Assembly: GCF_001425385.1 (NCBI RefSeq)
Contig: NZ_LMQO01000002.1
Coordinates: 558,001 to 622,000 of the forward strand
Reading direction: 5' to 3'
Length of the DNA stretch: 64,000 bases
DNA from: Sphingomonas sp. Leaf407
GTDB lineage: Bacteria > Pseudomonadota > Alphaproteobacteria > Sphingomonadales > Sphingomonadaceae
Made by a program: the position numbers and the translations under genes. The first letter of the stretch is position 1. Each line of letters opens with the position of its first letter. This document shows, piece by piece, positions 39,900 through 48,898 of the stretch. Under the pieces are notes generated by a model. The model was given only the letters and a program-made list of their open reading frames with translations, was not told the origin of the DNA and did no database searches.

Positions 39900-40718
39900 G
39901 TGGCCAGCAGAGGTCCGAAGACCGGCACGCGCAAGCCTGCCAATTCCCGGTCGAGGCCGGTGACGTCTCAGGCACCCGCCGTGGCTGCCGCACCGGAACC
40001 GATCGCGGTCGATGCCGAACCGGTGCAGGCGGCCGTGCCGCCCGTGCCCTTCGTCGCCGATCCCGCGCCCGCTCCGGTCGAGCTTGAACAAAAGATCGAA
40101 GCGGCGATCGCCGAGGTGGTCGAGCATCAGGAACCGGTCGCTCCGACCGTGACCGAAACGCCCGCCGAAGCAACGCCCGAAGCAACCCCCGCGGTCGACA
40201 TCGTCGCCGCCCAAGTCGAGGAAAAGACCATGGACGTCACCAACGAAGCGACCGCCGCCACCCAGACCGCCGCCGACAAGGCGCAGGCCTTCACGCAGGA
40301 CGCGACCGCCAAGGCGCAGGCGATGACCGCCGACTTCAACGAGAAGGCCAAGGCCGCCATGGAAAAGGGCGCCAAGGGCTTCGAGGAAATGAACGAGATG
40401 GCCAAGGGCAACATCGAAGCGATGGTCGAAGCCAGCCGCATCGCCGCCAAGGGCCTCGAGTCGCTGGGCCAGGAAATGGCCGAATACGGCCGCAAGTCGT
40501 TCGAGCACGCGACCTCGACCGCCAAGACGCTGGCCTCGGTCAAGTCGCCGACCGAGTTCATGAAGCTGCAGTCGGACTATGTCCGCCAGTCGTTCGACTC
40601 GTTCGTCGCCGAAGCGTCGAAGACCACCGAAATGATGATGAAGCTGGCCGGCGACGCCGCGCAGCCGATCAGCAACCGCGTCGCGGTTGCCGCCGACAAG
40701 GTGAAGACCGCCGCGTAA
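39900..40718 (+). CDS. phaP: Phasin (PHA granule-associated protein) with Pro/Ala-rich N-terminal extension
   Basis: 272 residues from GTG at 39900, which has GGAGG 7 bases upstream; the next good start would be an ATG at codon 111. The first 110 residues are Pro/Ala/Val/Glu-rich with no obvious fold. Residues 110-272 are the phasin_2 helical domain (FNEKAKAAMEKGAKGFEEMN, SVKSPTEFMKLQSDYVRQSF). It coats the PHA granule surface. The N-terminal tail could be a tether or interaction region; that part is inference. Confidence 0.88.
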   Translation: MASRGPKTGTRKPANSRSRPVTSQAPAVAAAPEPIAVDAEPVQAAVPPVPFVADPAPAPVELEQKIEAAIAEVVEHQEPVAPTVTETPAEATPEATPAVDIVAAQVEEKTMDVTNEATAATQTAADKAQAFTQDATAKAQAMTADFNEKAKAAMEKGAKGFEEMNEMAKGNIEAMVEASRIAAKGLESLGQEMAEYGRKSFEHATSTAKTLASVKSPTEFMKLQSDYVRQSFDSFVAEASKTTEMMMKLAGDAAQPISNRVAVAADKVKTAA

Positions 40719-40743
40719 GCGACGGATCTGCCGGATGGCAAGC

Positions 40744-40775
40744 AAGGGGGCGGTCGCGCGAGCGGCCGCCCCTTT
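40744..40775 (+). terminator. Terminator after phasin gene
   Basis: GGGGCGGTCGC (40747-40757) pairs with GCGGCCGCCCC (40762-40772), 11 base pairs with one G-T wobble and a GCGA loop, followed by TTT. It begins 28 bases after the stop. Confidence 0.8.
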
Positions 40776-40802
40776 CGCGTGATAGGCCTTTCGCGTGATA
40801 GG
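40771..40802 (+). repeat. 16-bp perfect tandem duplication
   Basis: CCTTTCGCGTGATAGG occurs twice back to back (40771-40786 and 40787-40802), with the first copy beginning inside the terminator's right arm. It lies between the phasin terminator and lgt. Confidence 0.9.
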
Positions 40803-40836
40803 GATGCGTGATGGCGGTGAATCGGGGGAAGTGGCG

Positions 40837-41673
40837 ATGACGGGCGATGCGACCGCGGCGTTGCGATGGCAGGATCTCGGCTTGTCGCCGGTGGCGTTCG
40901 ATCTGGGGCCGCTGCCGGTCCGTTGGTACGCGCTGGCTTTTCTCGCGACGTTCCTGCTCGGCGGCTGGTATCTCCGGCGGCTGTTGCGCGAACCCGGCGC
41001 GCCGATGCGGCCGGCGCTGGTCGACGACCTGTTCGTCTATGCCGTGGCCGGTGTGATCCTTGGCGGACGACTGGGCTATGCGACCTTCTATCAGCCGGGG
41101 CTATGGGCAGCACCGCTCGAACTGGTGCAGCCATGGCATGGCGGCATGTCGTTCCACGGCGGGCTGATCGGGCTGCTGATCGGTCTGACGCTGTTCGCGC
41201 GGCAACACGGCGTGCCGCTGCTGCGGTTGCTCGACTATGTCGGCTGCGCGACGCCGTTCGGGATGATCCTCGTCCGGCTGGCCAATTTCGTGAACGGCGA
41301 ACTGTGGGGCCGCCCGACGACGCTGCCATGGGGCATGGTGTTTCCGGGCGCGGGCGACGGCGTGCCGCGCCACCCCAGCCAACTCTACGAAGCGCTGCTC
41401 GAAGGCGTCGTGATGTTGCTCCTGCTCGGCTTCCTGTTCTGGCGGACCGGCGCGCGCCATGTGCCGGGACGGCTGGCCGGCGCGGGCCTCACCTGGTACG
41501 CGGTCGCGCGCTTTTCGCTCGAATGGGTTCGCCAGCCCGATCGCGGGCTGGAACATCTATCGTGGGGCTTGACGATGGGACAGACGCTCAGCGTGCCGAT
41601 CCTGTTCGGCGGGCTGGCGCTGCTGATCCTGCCGCCCCGGATCGGCACGGTCCGCCATCCGGCCGGCGCGTGA
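40837..41673 (+). CDS. lgt: Prolipoprotein diacylglyceryl transferase
   Basis: 278 residues, seven membrane helices. [12 protein letters not shown] contains the HGG motif and [20 protein letters not shown] is the Lgt signature with the essential Arg and Asn. Lgt transfers diacylglycerol from phosphatidylglycerol to the lipobox cysteine of prelipoproteins. The ATG at 40837 has GGGGGAAG before it; an earlier GTG at 40795 is less likely. Confidence 0.95.
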   Translation: MTGDATAALRWQDLGLSPVAFDLGPLPVRWYALAFLATFLLGGWYLRRLLREPGAPMRPALVDDLFVYAVAGVILGGRLGYATFYQPGLWAAPLELVQPWHGGMSFHGGLIGLLIGLTLFARQHGVPLLRLLDYVGCATPFGMILVRLANFVNGELWGRPTTLPWGMVFPGAGDGVPRHPSQLYEALLEGVVMLLLLGFLFWRTGARHVPGRLAGAGLTWYAVARFSLEWVRQPDRGLEHLSWGLTMGQTLSVPILFGGLALLILPPRIGTVRHPAGA

Positions 41674-41720
41674 CGCACCCCCTTGCCCCAAGGCCGTCCG
41701 ATGCCATATTTCCGCGTAAC

Positions 41721-42071
41721 ATGTATCGACAACTCAGCCCCCTGATGGCCGGTGACGACCGCGACCATGACGACGATCGCACGACCGGCCTCGGCGTCGC
41801 GACCCAGACCCGCGTCAAGAAGCCCACGCCCTACCGCGTGCTGATGCTGAACGACGATTACACGCCGATGGAATTCGTCGTCCTCGTCCTGCAACGCTTC
41901 TTCCGCATGACGATGGAGGAGGCGACGCGGGTAATGCTGAGCGTCCACCAGCGCGGCGTGGGCGTGTGCGGCGTCTTCACCTACGAGGTCGCCGAGACGA
42001 AGGTCGCGCAGGTGATGGACTTCGCCAAGCAGAACCAGCACCCGCTGCAATGCACGCTGGAGAAGGCATGA
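41721..42071 (+). CDS. clpS: ATP-dependent Clp protease adaptor ClpS
   Basis: 116 residues. [25 protein letters not shown] and [24 protein letters not shown] are the ClpS core that binds N-degron residues and hands substrates to ClpA. The first 30 residues are an acidic, flexible tail. Start ATG at 41721; one at 41745 is possible. It is followed one base later by the GTG of a lipoprotein gene. Confidence 0.95.
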   Translation: MYRQLSPLMAGDDRDHDDDRTTGLGVATQTRVKKPTPYRVLMLNDDYTPMEFVVLVLQRFFRMTMEEATRVMLSVHQRGVGVCGVFTYEVAETKVAQVMDFAKQNQHPLQCTLEKA

Positions 42072-42072
42072 G

Positions 42073-42594
42073 GTGAGGCGCGGCGCGCCGCTCGCCTGCG
42101 CGCTGTTGATCGCGGGCTGCTCGACCGAGCCGCCGGCACCGCCACCCCCAACCGAGAATCTCGAGACGCTCGCCGAACGGATGGCGGGCAATCGCACGAT
42201 GCCTTCGGTACGGCCATCGCCCGAACCCGAAACCCCGCTCGACGATCGCGCCGCCGCCGCGCTTGCGCGCGAGTTCGGCCTGCCGCGCTGCTCCAATATC
42301 GCCCGCCTGCGCGACGTGCGCGGGGAGGGCCTGTTCGCCGAAAGCTGGCGCGTGCGCGGCGACGACGCCTGTTTCGCCGACTGGGCCGCGCGGCAACGGA
42401 AATACGGGATGCTCGAACGACTGGTGAAGGGCGAGACGAAGGCGGATCTTGACCGCCTGCCATGGCTGTGCGGCGAGGATGGCGCGCATGTCGCGCAATG
42501 TTCGAACCAGGGCAGGCGCGTGACGCTGGTGATCGAAAACCCCCGCTTCGCCCCATTCCTGCTGTTCCGGCGGATCAGCCGCGAGGCGAAGTGA
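42073..42594 (+). CDS. Hypothetical lipoprotein (GTG start)
   Basis: 173 residues. CALLIAGCS is a lipobox with Cys16, so Lgt should lipidate it. Mature part: a Pro-rich stretch (PPAPPPPTEN) and an alpha/beta region with four cysteines (C72, C100-type spacing, and two near the C-terminus in LPWLCGED and HVAQCSNQ). Family not recognised. The GTG at 42073 is one base after the clpS stop. Confidence 0.75.
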   Translation: MRRGAPLACALLIAGCSTEPPAPPPPTENLETLAERMAGNRTMPSVRPSPEPETPLDDRAAAALAREFGLPRCSNIARLRDVRGEGLFAESWRVRGDDACFADWAARQRKYGMLERLVKGETKADLDRLPWLCGEDGAHVAQCSNQGRRVTLVIENPRFAPFLLFRRISREAK

Positions 42595-42767
42595 ACCACG
42601 CCGGTCGCGCGGAGCGTGTCGCATCGGTCGCTTCGAACTACCACTGATCGTCGACCGCGCTGCTGGTGTAATATTGCGCGGTCTGGCGCGCCACCTCGGC
42701 CGGCGTCTTGCCGCTGGCGGCAAGTGTCCCCCTTGCGCCGGCACCATCAACCATTAGAAGCCACGCG

Positions 42768-44051
42768 ATGGACCGTATCGTCATCCGCGGCGGCAATCGC
42801 CTTTCCGGCCGCATCATGATTTCGGGCGCGAAGAATGCCGCGCTCACCCTCCTGCCGTGCGCGCTGCTCACCGAGGAGCCGCTGACGCTGCGCAACCTGC
42901 CGCGCCTCGCCGATGTCGACAGCTTCGGGCATCTGCTCAACCAGTTCGGCGTGTCGACGATGGTCGAGGGGTCGCATCCGTCCGAATTCGGCCGGGTGAT
43001 GACGATGCGCGGTCAGCGCCTTACCTCCACGGTCGCGCCCTATGACATCGTGCGCAAGATGCGCGCCTCGATCCTCGTGCTGGGGCCGCTGGTCGCGCGT
43101 GCGGGCGAGGCGACGGTATCGCTGCCCGGCGGCTGCGCGATCGGCAACCGCCCGATCGACCTCCACCTGAAAGCCCTCGAAGCGCTGGGTGCCGAGATCG
43201 AGCTGGCGGCGGGCTATGTGAAGGCCACCGCGCCGGGCGGCCGGCTGCCGGGCGGGCGTTATCGCTTTCCCGTCGTCTCGGTCGGTGCCACCGAAAATGC
43301 GGTGATGGCCGCCGTGCTGGCGCGCGGGACCTCGGTCCTTGAAAACGCCGCACGCGAGCCGGAGATCGTCGACCTGTGCCGCTGCCTGGTTGCGATGGGC
43401 GCGTCGATCGACGGCATCGGCAGCGACACGCTGACCATCGAGGGCCGCGCGAAGCTCCACGGCGCGACCTATGCGGTGATGCCCGACCGGATCGAGGCGG
43501 GCAGCTATGCCTGCGCCGCCGCGATCACCGGCGGGTCGGTCGAACTCGCTAACGTCGTGCCCTCGGACATGCGCGCGACGATCGACGCGCTCATTGAGGC
43601 CGGGGTGGCGGTGCGCGAGGAAGCGACCTCGCTGTTCGTCGAGGCGGGCGGCGACATCCGCCCGATCGACCTGTCGACCGCGCCCTATCCCGGCTTCGCC
43701 ACCGACATGCAGGCGCAGTTCATGGCGCTGCTCACCCGGGCGCAGGGTGCCAGCGTGCTGACCGAGACGATCTTCGAGAACCGCTACATGCACGTCCCCG
43801 AACTGGCGCGGATGGGGGCGGACATCACCGTCACCGGCCGCTCGGCGGTGGTGAAGGGCCCCGCGCCGCTGATCGGCGCGCCGGTGATGGCGACCGACCT
43901 GCGCGCGTCGATGAGCCTCATCATCGCCGGCTTGGCGGCGGAGGGCGAGACATCGGTCAGCCGGGTCTATCACCTCGATCGCGGGTACGAACGGCTGGAG
44001 GAAAAGCTTCAGGCGGTCGGCGCCGACATCGAACGGTTGGGCGACGGCTAG
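42768..44051 (+). CDS. murA: UDP-N-acetylglucosamine 1-carboxyvinyltransferase
   Basis: 427 residues, first committed step of peptidoglycan synthesis (PEP + UDP-GlcNAc). Lys22 in SGAKNAAL and catalytic Cys123 in [15 protein letters not shown] are present. Cys at this position, not Asp, means the fosfomycin-sensitive type is expected. [17 protein letters not shown] near the C-terminus is also conserved. Start at 42768 gives the standard [10 protein letters not shown]. Confidence 0.97.
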   Translation: MDRIVIRGGNRLSGRIMISGAKNAALTLLPCALLTEEPLTLRNLPRLADVDSFGHLLNQFGVSTMVEGSHPSEFGRVMTMRGQRLTSTVAPYDIVRKMRASILVLGPLVARAGEATVSLPGGCAIGNRPIDLHLKALEALGAEIELAAGYVKATAPGGRLPGGRYRFPVVSVGATENAVMAAVLARGTSVLENAAREPEIVDLCRCLVAMGASIDGIGSDTLTIEGRAKLHGATYAVMPDRIEAGSYACAAAITGGSVELANVVPSDMRATIDALIEAGVAVREEATSLFVEAGGDIRPIDLSTAPYPGFATDMQAQFMALLTRAQGASVLTETIFENRYMHVPELARMGADITVTGRSAVVKGPAPLIGAPVMATDLRASMSLIIAGLAAEGETSVSRVYHLDRGYERLEEKLQAVGADIERLGDG

Positions 44052-44083
44052 AACCAATCGACGGTCAGCGACGACCGGAAATG

Positions 44084-44183
44084 TTCGTCATTCCCGCGCA
44101 GGCGGGAATCCATACCCGCTGACGTTTCGGCTGGATTCGCGGCGCTGGCACCTGTGAACGTCCGCCTCCGCCGGAATGACGAC
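44084..44183. repeat. Dispersed palindromic element, family C (copy 3, degenerate)
   Basis: Left arm GTTCGTCATTCCCGCGCAGG matches copy 2 exactly. The right side (TCCGCCTCCGCCGGAATGACGA) is only partly complementary, as if the right arm has decayed. It begins 32 bases past the murA stop. Confidence 0.7.
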
Positions 44184-44246
44184 AGGGCAAGGGGCAGTCG
44201 TTCCGTGTCTGCACGTTGAATGCCGGTCCAGTCCAAGGGCTTTGCG

Positions 44247-44712
44247 CGCAGAGGACGCGAAGGACGCAGAGACGTTCTTCGGACGCGGCAGCGTCTCGTC
44301 CGTCCAACGGGCGGCGGCATGACGCTACGATAGCGACTCCGCGCGAACCACTCTGCGCGCTCTGAGTCCCCTGCGCGGACATCTTTTGGCAAAGGAAGGA
44401 TGGTTCACGCGGAGGCGCGGAGACGCGGAGGGGGTTCCGAATGCGGCGTTGTGGTCGTCCTTCCACTGACCAGCGCCGTATTCGACAGCGCTCCGCACGA
44501 ACCGACTCCCAGAATGATTCACGCGAAGGCGCGAAGGCACGAAGGGCTATCGCCAGGCGATACCGGTCGCCCGACCCACCGACGCCGGTAACAGGAAAGG
44601 ACGCTACCGCGTCCGGAACCCGCTTCGCGCCTCCGCGCCTTCGCGTGAATCAAAAGCCCCAAACGGAACGGCGGTCACAGCCCCCTCCGCGCCCCCGCGC
44701 CTCCGCGTGAAC
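44247..44712. repeat. Compound family D repeat region
   Basis: At least two nested units: an outer one with TTCACGCGGAGGCGCGGAG at 44403 against CGCCTCCGCGTGAAC ending near 44712, and an inner one with ATTCACGCGAAGGCGCGAAG near 44517 against CGCCTTCGCGTGAATC near 44650. A weaker related unit (GCGCAGAGGACGCGAAGG) precedes them at 44247-44393. Confidence 0.65.
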
Positions 44713-44730
44713 GAACCTTCCCGCCGCACC

Positions 44731-45657
44731 CTAATGCGCGTGCGCCAGCCCGCATTCGGCATCCCGTTCGATCTGGATCGTCGTATGCCCGATCCCGAAG
44801 TCATGCTCCAGCCGCTCCGCCGTTTCGCTGAGAAACGGGTCGCCCGGATGCCCGGCCGGCATCACCAGATGCGCGGTCAATGCGGTCTTGGTCGTACTCA
44901 TCGGCCAGATGTGGAGGTCGTGCACCCGCTCGACGCCGGGCAGGCCGCGCAGCATCGCCTCGACCGCGCCGGCATCGACGCCCGGCGGCACCGCCTGCAA
45001 CGCCAGCAGCAGCGATTCGCTGAGCAGCCCCCATGTCCCGATCAGGATCACCGCGACGACGATCAGGCTGACCAGCGGATCGATCCACGTGGCACCCGTC
45101 CACAGGATCACCAGCCCGGCGATCACCACCCCGGCCGACACCGCCGCATCGGCCGCCATGTGCAGATAGGCACCCCGGATGTTCACATCGCCATGCCGCC
45201 CGCGCGCGAACAGCAGCGCGGTGCCGAGGTTCACCGCGATTCCCGCCAACGCCACCCACACCACCGGCCAGCCATCGACCGGACGGGGATCGCCCAGCCG
45301 CTGCACCGCTTCGAGCAGGATCGCGCCGACCGCCAGCAACAGCACCAGCGCATTGGCCAGCGCGGCAAGGATCGTCGACGCCCCCAGCCCATAGGTGAAG
45401 CGCGCCGACGCCGGCCGCTTGGCCAGTTCCGCCCCGCCCCATGCAATGAGCAGTCCCAGCACGTCGGACAGATTATGCCCGGCATCGGCCAGCAGCGCGA
45501 CCGAATTGGTCCAGAAGCCGGCCGCCCCCTCGATTACCACGAAGCCGAGGTTGAGCAGCGTGCCGATCAGGAACGCGCGCCCGAAATCGGCCGGAGCGTG
45601 GCTATGACCGTGATGATGATGCCCGTGGCCATGCCCATGGTCGTGATGCGCGCCCAT
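44731..45657 (-). CDS. Cation diffusion facilitator (zinc/cation efflux)
   Basis: 308 residues. A His-rich N-terminal stretch (about 4-20) is followed by six membrane helices; DAGHNLSD and HMAADAAVS carry the HxxxD-type metal site of CDF proteins. The C-terminal cytoplasmic domain contains VHDLHIWPMSTTKTALTAH. It exchanges Zn2+ (or Cd2+, Co2+) for protons. Its start overlaps the EF-hand gene stop by one base (TGATG). Confidence 0.92.
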   Translation of the reverse strand: MGAHHDHGHGHGHHHHGHSHAPADFGRAFLIGTLLNLGFVVIEGAAGFWTNSVALLADAGHNLSDVLGLLIAWGGAELAKRPASARFTYGLGASTILAALANALVLLLAVGAILLEAVQRLGDPRPVDGWPVVWVALAGIAVNLGTALLFARGRHGDVNIRGAYLHMAADAAVSAGVVIAGLVILWTGATWIDPLVSLIVVAVILIGTWGLLSESLLLALQAVPPGVDAGAVEAMLRGLPGVERVHDLHIWPMSTTKTALTAHLVMPAGHPGDPFLSETAERLEHDFGIGHTTIQIERDAECGLAHAH

Positions 45658-46103
45658 CAGCGCCGCCCCCGCCGCAGGTCGCCCGGCATCGCCCGGATCG
45701 TCAGCAATTCCGTCCGCGTCAGCACCCCGTCGCCATTGCGGTCGATCCGCGCGAAGATCGCCGCGATCCGCCCCTGCACCTCGGCCAGCGTGATGCGGTT
45801 GTCGTTGTCGCGATCGACCTCGAACGGTCCGGGCAGCGCGGCGCGGTCGCCCAGCCAGCGCTCGGCCCAGTCGGCATAGGCGATATAGCCGATCGTCGGC
45901 TGCCCCTTCGCCACCTCGGCAAAGCCGCGCGCGATGCCCGCCTCCGCCTCGGCGCGGGTGGTGCGCGCATCGCCATCGGCGTCGAACCCCGCCAGCATCA
46001 TGCCGACCGGCTCGACGACGACGGTCGCCGCCGCCGGCCGCTCGCCGGGGGGCAGGGGCGGCGGTGATGCGGCCTGAAGGGCAAGGGCGAGGGCGACGAT
46101 CAT
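45657..46103 (-). CDS. EF-hand domain exported protein
   Basis: 148 residues. A short hydrophobic start (MIVALALALQAA) suggests export. Three EF-hand loops are visible: FDADGDARTTRAEA, VDRDNDNRITLAEV and IDRNGDGVLTRTEL, each with Asp-x-Asp/Asn-x-Asp/Asn calcium ligands. It is translationally coupled to the cation exporter downstream. Role unknown; a link with divalent-metal handling is an inference from position. Confidence 0.8.
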   Translation of the reverse strand: MIVALALALQAASPPPLPPGERPAAATVVVEPVGMMLAGFDADGDARTTRAEAEAGIARGFAEVAKGQPTIGYIAYADWAERWLGDRAALPGPFEVDRDNDNRITLAEVQGRIAAIFARIDRNGDGVLTRTELLTIRAMPGDLRRGRR

Positions 46104-46119
46104 GCCTCCCCTCTGCCAG

Positions 46120-47169
46120 CTAGGCGGCGCGCTGGCCAGATGCGGGCAGCAGCAGCGACGCATCCCCGTACGAATAGAAGCGATAGCCCTCCGCGATCGC
46201 ATGGGCATAGGCGGCCTGCATCCGCTCGCGCCCCATCAACGCCGAGACCAGCATGAACAGCGTCGATCGCGGCAGGTGGAAATTGGTCATCAACCCGTCG
46301 ATCCCGCGAAAGCGATAGCCCGGCGTGATGAAGATCGCGGTGTCGCCCTCGAACGGCTGGACCTGCCCGTCCGCACCGCAAGCGCTTTCGATCAGGCGCA
46401 GGCTGGTGGTGCCGACGGCGATCACCCGGTTGCCGCGCGCGCGCACCGCGTTCAGTCGCGCGGCGGTGGCGGCATCGATCCGGCCCCATTCGGCGTGCAT
46501 CCGGTGGTCGTCGGTATCGTCGGCCTTCACCGGCAGGAAGGTGCCCGCGCCGACATGCAACGTCAGCGTCGCGTGCTCGATCCCCGCCGTCGCCAGCGCC
46601 GCCATCAACCCGGGCGTGAAGTGCAGCGCGGCGGTGGGGGCCGCCACCGCCCCGGCCTCCCGCGCGAACAGCGTCTGGTAATCCTCGGCATCGCGGGCAT
46701 CCGCCCCGCCGCGTCTGGCAGCGATATAGGGCGGCAGCGGCATGCGCCCGGCACGCTCCAGCAGCAGTTCGACCGGCTCGTCCCCGGCGAAGTCGAGCAC
46801 GAAGCTGCCGTCGTCGCCGCGTTCGCCCGCCACCGCCGTCACGCCGTTACCGAAATCGATCGTGTCGCCGTCGCGCAGCCGCCGCCCATTGCGCACGAAC
46901 GCGCGCCAGCGCCGTGGCCCCTCGCGCTTGTGGAGCGTCGCGCCGATCGTCGCCTCGCCGCGCCGTCCTTCCAGTTGCGCTGGAATGACCCGCGTGTCGT
47001 TGAAGACCAGCAGGTCCCCGGGCCGCAGGCAGTCGGCTAAGTCGCCCACGCCCCGGTCGAGCGTGACGTCGCCATCCAGCACCAGCATCCGCGCCGAATC
47101 GCGCGGTGCCGCCGGGCGCAGCGCGATGCGCTCGGCCGGCAGCTCGAAATCGAACAGGTCGACGTTCAT
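46120..47169 (-). CDS. queA: S-adenosylmethionine:tRNA ribosyltransferase-isomerase
   Basis: 349 residues. QueA adds the cyclopentane epoxide moiety from SAM to preQ1-tRNA, forming epoxyqueuosine, the substrate of QueG encoded at 23158. [63 protein letters not shown] and [19 protein letters not shown] are family hallmarks. It lies 15 bases beyond the cyclophilin stop, probably in one transcript. Confidence 0.96.
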   Translation of the reverse strand: MNVDLFDFELPAERIALRPAAPRDSARMLVLDGDVTLDRGVGDLADCLRPGDLLVFNDTRVIPAQLEGRRGEATIGATLHKREGPRRWRAFVRNGRRLRDGDTIDFGNGVTAVAGERGDDGSFVLDFAGDEPVELLLERAGRMPLPPYIAARRGGADARDAEDYQTLFAREAGAVAAPTAALHFTPGLMAALATAGIEHATLTLHVGAGTFLPVKADDTDDHRMHAEWGRIDAATAARLNAVRARGNRVIAVGTTSLRLIESACGADGQVQPFEGDTAIFITPGYRFRGIDGLMTNFHLPRSTLFMLVSALMGRERMQAAYAHAIAEGYRFYSYGDASLLLPASGQRAA

Positions 47170-47184
47170 GGAGGGGGCGGGGCG

Positions 47185-47865
47185 TTACTTTGCCGGAGCG
47201 GGGCGGCGGGCAGGGGCCGCCCGGCGCGGCGCGGTGGCCGGCAGCGGCGCGACCGTCTCGGGCAGCGGAGCGACCGCGGCGGCTTGATACGGCGGCGGAT
47301 TGTCGCTCGCCATATAGGCATGGACCACCCGCGTCGGGTTCGCCGGCGGTTCGCCGCGCTCGATCGTGTCGACATATTGCATGCCGTCGATCACCCGGCC
47401 GAACACCGTGTATTTCTTGTCGAGGCCAAGGCGCGGGGCGAGCATGATATAGAACTGGCTGTTCGCGCTGTTCTCGTCATTGGCGCGCGCCGCCGCCACC
47501 GCGCCGCGAACGTGGGGGAGATAGTTGAACTCCTTTTCCACGTTCGGCAGCTTCGATCCGCCGGTGCCGTCGCCGGTCGGATCGCCGCCCTGCGCCATGA
47601 AGCCCTCGATCACGCGGTGGAAGGTGAGGCCGTCGTAGAATTTCTCGCGGGTCAGCGTCTTGATCCGTGCGACCATCTTGGGCGCGACATCGGGGCGCAG
47701 CCACACCGTCACCCGCCCGCCGGTCGACAGGTCGAGCAGCCACAGGTTGCGCGCGTCGGTGGTCGCGGGCGGCGGCGCGCGGCCGGGCACGTCGATGATC
47801 TGGGCAGCCGCCGGCCAGGCGAGGAGCGAGGCGACGAACGCGAACAGCAGGGCGAAGATACGCAT
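47185..47865 (-). CDS. Peptidyl-prolyl cis-trans isomerase, cyclophilin type, periplasmic
   Basis: 226 residues with a signal peptide (1-21, ending AWPAAAQ). The cyclophilin domain contains FYDGLTFHRVIEGFMAQGGDPTGDGTGGS, with the catalytic Arg and Phe-x-x-Gln region, and SANSQFYIMLAP. A Pro/Ala-rich tail (about 195-226) is unusual. It assists folding of exported proteins. Start ATG 47865 opens the signal peptide. Confidence 0.92.
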   Translation of the reverse strand: MRIFALLFAFVASLLAWPAAAQIIDVPGRAPPPATTDARNLWLLDLSTGGRVTVWLRPDVAPKMVARIKTLTREKFYDGLTFHRVIEGFMAQGGDPTGDGTGGSKLPNVEKEFNYLPHVRGAVAAARANDENSANSQFYIMLAPRLGLDKKYTVFGRVIDGMQYVDTIERGEPPANPTRVVHAYMASDNPPPYQAAAVAPLPETVAPLPATAPRRAAPARRPAPAK

Positions 47866-48302
47866 GGATTTCCCGTTACACGCAAGGATGGGGAAGGAAT
47901 ATGGTCGCGTCGCATAGACCAAGTCATCGCGCCCGCCAATCCGAACATCGGGTGAGGCGGAAGAGGTCCGTCATTCCCGCGAAGGCGGGAATCGATACAC
48001 GCCAACGTCCGGGCAGGGGCGCAAGCGTCGCGGCTATGGACTCCCGCCTTCGCGGGAGTGACGAACTGGGGACTTGGAATAGAACCCCATCGCGCCGTGA
48101 CGGCCCCCGATGCGGCCGACCGGACCGCCATCGACACCCGCCATACCCAAAAGGAGGTTGGCAAAGTCGCCCCGCGCCGTCTATCACCCGGTAAGACTGG
48201 ACGGAACACCGTCTCGGTCCGGCGATGCCTACCGAAATGGGTGCGCCGGAGAGGGGCTTATACAGGGCGCGCACTCACGCGCCCGACGACAAGGGCGGTT
48301 GA
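47866..48302. other. Intergenic region upstream of petA
   Basis: 437 bases without a recognised gene. The first half carries a family C element. The last 230 bases must contain the pet operon promoter and include a small GACGG-AACA-CCGTC hairpin near 48190, but I recognise no riboswitch or known small RNA. Confidence 0.6.
47968..48064. repeat. Dispersed palindromic element, family C (copy 4)
   Basis: CGTCATTCCCGCGAAGGCGGGAATCGATA at the left pairs with TATGGACTCCCGCCTTCGCGGGAGTGACG at the right around a 40-base spacer. Paired changes in both arms (GCGAAGGCG/CGCCTTCGC in place of GCGCAGGCG/CGCCTGCGC) keep the stem intact, which argues for selection on structure or for recent copying. Confidence 0.8.
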
Positions 48303-48887
48303 ATGGCGACTGACAACGATCAGCACGAGGCCACCGGCGGCGCAGCGGCGCTGGACGGCGCGCCCGAAAATCCGCGCCGGCGCGACTATCTCTCGATCGG
48401 GGCGGTCGCCTTCGCCGGGGTCGGCGCGGGCGTGATCGCGCTCCCGCTCATCAACCAGATGTCGCCTGCCGCCGACACGCTGGCGCTGTCGACGACCGAG
48501 ATCGATCTGTCGTCGATCGAGCCGGGACAGGCGATCAAGGCCACCTTCCGCAAACAGCCGCTGTTCGTGCGCAACCTGACCCCGGCCGAGATCGCCGAGG
48601 CGAACGCGGTCGCGGTCAGCGACCTGCGCGATCCGCAGACGCTGGCCGAGCGGACCAAGGAGGGCAAGGCGAACTGGCTCATCACCTTGGGCGTCTGCAC
48701 GCATCTGGGCTGCGTGCCGCTGGGCGCGGGCGAGGGTGAGAACAAGGGGCCGTTCGGCGGCTATTTCTGCCCGTGCCACGGGTCGGCCTATGACACCGCC
48801 GGGCGCATCCGCTCCGGCCCCGCGCCGCAGAACCTGCATGTTCCCGAATATGCGTTCACGTCCGACACCGTCGTGACGGTCGGCTGA
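48303..48887 (+). CDS. petA: Ubiquinol-cytochrome c reductase iron-sulfur (Rieske) subunit
   Basis: 194 residues. Twin-arginine-type signal [13 protein letters not shown] (25-37) precedes the membrane anchor. The Rieske cluster ligands are Cys132 and His134 in CTHLGC and Cys156 and His159 in CPCHGS, with Cys137 and Cys158 as the disulfide pair. First gene of the bc1 operon; transfers electrons from ubiquinol to cytochrome c1. Confidence 0.97.
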   Translation: MATDNDQHEATGGAAALDGAPENPRRRDYLSIGAVAFAGVGAGVIALPLINQMSPAADTLALSTTEIDLSSIEPGQAIKATFRKQPLFVRNLTPAEIAEANAVAVSDLRDPQTLAERTKEGKANWLITLGVCTHLGCVPLGAGEGENKGPFGGYFCPCHGSAYDTAGRIRSGPAPQNLHVPEYAFTSDTVVTVG

Positions 48888-48898
48888 GGAGAGAGACG

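Larger units (their letters stand above)
44052..44730. other. Repeat-filled intergenic region after murA
   Basis: 679 bases with no credible gene. It begins with a degenerate family C element and continues with a compound family D region. The end abuts the stop of the cation diffusion facilitator gene at 44731. Confidence 0.75.

Noticed and set aside
42638..42754. 38-codon minus-strand frame ending [11 protein letters not shown], just upstream of murA
   Set aside because: The composition looks faintly protein-like, but there is no ribosome site, no family match and it sits in the murA promoter area. Not enough to call a gene.
44247..44712. Possible CRISPR array (repeated CGCGAAGGCGCGAAGG-like units)
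   Set aside because: The units are inverted and unevenly spaced, without spacers of constant length, and no cas genes are present.
48110..48313. Short frame with an AAGGAGG sequence upstream of petA
   Set aside because: The purine run is badly spaced for any start, the product has no protein signature, and the frame runs into petA out of frame.
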